Positions 6,168-7,052 of a stretch of 7,052 nt of DNA are shown in pieces. Source of the DNA: DASYAN01 sp036501345 (GTDB lineage Bacteria; Chloroflexota; Ktedonobacteria; Ktedonobacterales; Ktedonobacteraceae); the NCBI GenBank assembly GCA_036501345.1, contig DASYAN010000419.1, forward strand, positions 1 through 7,052, read 5' to 3'. The notes under the pieces were generated by a model that had not been told where the DNA came from, did no database searches, and was given only the letters and a program-made list of their open reading frames with translations. Numbering within the stretch: the stretch's first letter is position 1; each line of letters starts with the position of its first letter. The position numbers and the translations under genes are program-made.

Positions 6168-6175
6168 CCTCCCTT
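6168..6175 (-). promoter_or_regulatory. Ribosome binding site selecting the TTG start of rpsB
   Basis: AAGGGAGG on the minus strand lies 7 nt before TTG 6160-6158. It falls inside the longer open frame from ATG 6193, whose own upstream sequence is not purine-rich in the right place. This favours the N-terminus MANIISMKQLL, which resembles S2 of other bacteria. Confidence 0.7.
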
Positions 6176-6392
6176 GATCCTCCGCTCTCCCATTCAAACG
6201 TCAGGGTCCCTAAGGTATGATGATATTCAATCCCATTAATTGGGATTAGATTTCTCGGCAGCTTTTCTTCTCTAAAGCTTTCCTAAAATGGACCCCAGGG
6301 TCAACGTTGAGTAGAGAACGTGCGTATTTAATTAGTTACTATTCTTTAGAGATCTACCTGTCACTTATGGCAGGTAAGGACCACCCGACCAC

Positions 6393-6410
6393 TGCCAGGG
6401 GCCCTTGGCA
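6393..6410. repeat. 18-bp near-perfect palindrome just downstream of the rpsB start point
   Basis: TGCCAGGGG joined to CCCTTGGCA is a dyad with eight of nine positions matched and no spacer. It lies about +10 to +27 from the inferred rpsB start. The dyad may be a DNA operator or simply part of the leader fold. Confidence 0.4.
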
Positions 6411-6425
6411 CGATGCCGTGTGTGA

Positions 6426-6454
6426 AGTATAGCACAGAGCCCTTATGGACGCAA
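6426..6454 (-). promoter_or_regulatory. Promoter of rpsB (extended -10)
   Basis: Minus strand: -10 TATACT (6431-6426, five of six consensus bases) with a TG extension (TGCTATACT) and a partial -35 TTGCGT (6454-6449) at 17-bp spacing. Start is inferred near 6419. The same TGTGCTATA string occurs at the dxr promoter. It is the only good minus-strand promoter I found upstream of rpsB. Confidence 0.65.
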
Positions 6455-6648
6455 GAAAAATAGCCAGATAGCCAAGTACGAACTATTCTCATCTTCTCAT
6501 CGGTTTTAGCCAGGGAAATTAGTACCCCCAACTAAAGAAATACCGCCTGCTTCTTGAACACAGCAGTATAGTATAAAGTGTACACATTTATAGCTAATCA
6601 ACTTACACCATTTCAGGGGTGGCAGAAGTAGAAAAGGGATTGAGTACG
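6432..6648. other. Upstream part of the divergent rpsB / response-regulator spacer
   Basis: This AT-leaning stretch has no convincing gene on either strand. It contains the rpsB -35 region at its left end, a short inverted repeat TTAGT/ACTAA (6519-6523 with 6531-6535), -10-like strings TATAGT (6567-6572) and TATAAA (6572-6577) on the plus strand, the 8-bp palindrome GTGTACAC (6578-6585), and AAAGGGA (6633-6639) as ribosome binding site for the response regulator. No good -35 hexamer stands at proper distance from the plus-strand -10 strings, so its promoter remains uncertain. Confidence 0.4.
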
Positions 6649-7052
6649 ATGGTAAATATATTAATTGTTGATGACCATTCACTAATGCGCCGTGCAGTAC
6701 GAGAGATTGTAGAGCAAGAGAACGATTTGACAGTAATAGCAGAGGCGAGCAATGGGCACGAGGCAGAAGTACAGGCCGCCCAGACTCAGCCTGACGTTGT
6801 GTTAATGGATGTAGACATGCCAGACTGCAATGGTTTTGAAGCGACTGAGCGCGTACTGGCATGTTCGCCACATTCACGCGTAATCATCTTCACAGCTAAT
6901 CATCAGGAACACCATATCTTTCAAGCCATTCAAAAGGGGGCCATGGGCTACATCACCAAAGATATTGAACCAGATGCATTAGTCCATGCACTTCGCTGCG
7001 CTGCCAACAATCACTTATGCATACCAGGCATATTCGCTGGACAGGTACTTGC
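6649..7052 (+). CDS. Response regulator, NarL/FixJ-type receiver domain, cut by window edge
   Basis: Receiver domain of a two-component response regulator, expected to be phosphorylated by a histidine kinase not in this window. I translated 134 codons from ATG 6649. Landmarks: acidic pair D8-D9 in ILIVDDHSLMRRAVREIV, phosphoacceptor D54 in VVLMDVDMPDCNG, switch threonine T82 in VIIFTANH, and K104 in GYITKD. The DDH plus MRRAVREIV beginning is typical of NarL/FixJ proteins, so a LuxR-type helix-turn-helix output domain is expected beyond the edge, but it is not visible; a stand-alone receiver cannot be excluded. AAAGGGA ends 9 nt before the ATG. The gene is divergent from rpsB, and nothing suggests it belongs to the housekeeping cluster. 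Confidence 0.9.
   Translation, partial: MVNILIVDDHSLMRRAVREIVEQENDLTVIAEASNGHEAEVQAAQTQPDVVLMDVDMPDCNGFEATERVLACSPHSRVIIFTANHQEHHIFQAIQKGAMGYITKDIEPDALVHALRCAANNHLCIPGIFAGQVL

Larger units (their letters stand above)
6161..6419 (-). ncRNA. Long structured 5' leader of rpsB (candidate cis-regulatory RNA)
   Basis: From the inferred start near 6419 to the rpsB TTG there are about 260 nt with no convincing gene. Inverted repeats seen in order of transcription: alternative small stems GGCA/TGCC and CACG/CGTG at 6407-6420; TGCCA/TGGCA at 6393-6410; TACCTG/CAGGTA (6355-6360 with 6371-6376, 10-nt loop); GACC/GGTC near 6291-6303; AGCTTT/AAAGCT (6260-6265 with 6274-6279, 8-nt loop); AATCCCA/TGGGATT (6229-6235 with 6241-6247, 5-nt loop). 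There is also potential pairing of GGGTCC near 6290 with GGACCC near 6207. In several bacteria S2 represses its own operon through the rpsB leader; whether this leader does so is inference. I see no intrinsic terminator within it, so control of translation would be more likely than attenuation. Confidence 0.45.

Noticed and set aside
6161..6193. ATG at 6193 as start of rpsB
   Set aside because: No Shine-Dalgarno site precedes it, the extra 11 residues contain the strong ribosome binding site of the TTG start, and they do not fit S2 N-termini.
6506..6877. Open minus-strand frame of 123 codons overlapping the response regulator
   Set aside because: It is antisense to a clear receiver-domain gene, has no recognisable domain and a Leu/Ser/Pro-rich composition typical of a shadow frame.
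1..7052. A new multi-gene system, mobile element or CRISPR array
   Set aside because: All genes belong to known housekeeping or signalling families in a standard order; I saw no transposase, integrase, direct-repeat array, tRNA or rRNA.

Overview
The window carries a housekeeping block on the minus strand, read from right to left: rpsB (ribosomal protein S2), tsf (EF-Ts), pyrH (UMP kinase), frr (ribosome recycling factor), uppS (undecaprenyl diphosphate synthase), cdsA (CDP-diglyceride synthase) and dxr (DXP reductoisomerase). The last of these runs off the left edge without its C-terminus. On the right a NarL/FixJ-type response regulator starts on the plus strand, divergent from rpsB, and runs off the right edge after its receiver domain. 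I see no tRNA, rRNA, CRISPR array, transposase or prophage gene. Every recognisable gene is a known family, so any novelty lies in the spacers.

The gene order is a classic conserved bacterial cluster and does not identify the host alone. The short EF-Ts (198 aa), moderate base composition, frequent TTG starts with strong Shine-Dalgarno sites, an acidic Pro/Glu/Ala/Gln tail on S2 and a NarL-type regulator next door would fit a Chloroflexota bacterium, perhaps of the Ktedonobacteria. That is an inference from general features, not a firm assignment.

Layout, right to left. The 488-bp divergent spacer (6161-6648) holds an extended -10 promoter for rpsB, and a long rpsB leader of about 260 nt with several inverted repeats. 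After rpsB comes a strong intrinsic terminator (5200-5255), then about 150 bp with a possible second promoter in front of tsf. A 131-bp tsf-pyrH spacer holds a 17-bp hairpin that pairs completely only as minus-strand RNA. pyrH and frr are separated by 97 bp; frr and uppS by 2 bp (translational coupling likely). Between uppS and cdsA sits a perfect 17-bp inverted repeat. Between cdsA and dxr lies an extended -10 promoter with a palindrome over its -35 region.

The genes join translation (S2, EF-Ts, RRF), pyrimidine nucleotide supply (PyrH), and membrane and cell-wall precursor synthesis (Dxr makes MEP for isoprenoids, UppS builds the C55 lipid carrier, CdsA makes CDP-diacylglycerol). The punctuation suggests at least three transcription units or sub-units: rpsB (with partial read-through), tsf-pyrH-frr-uppS(-cdsA), and dxr onward.
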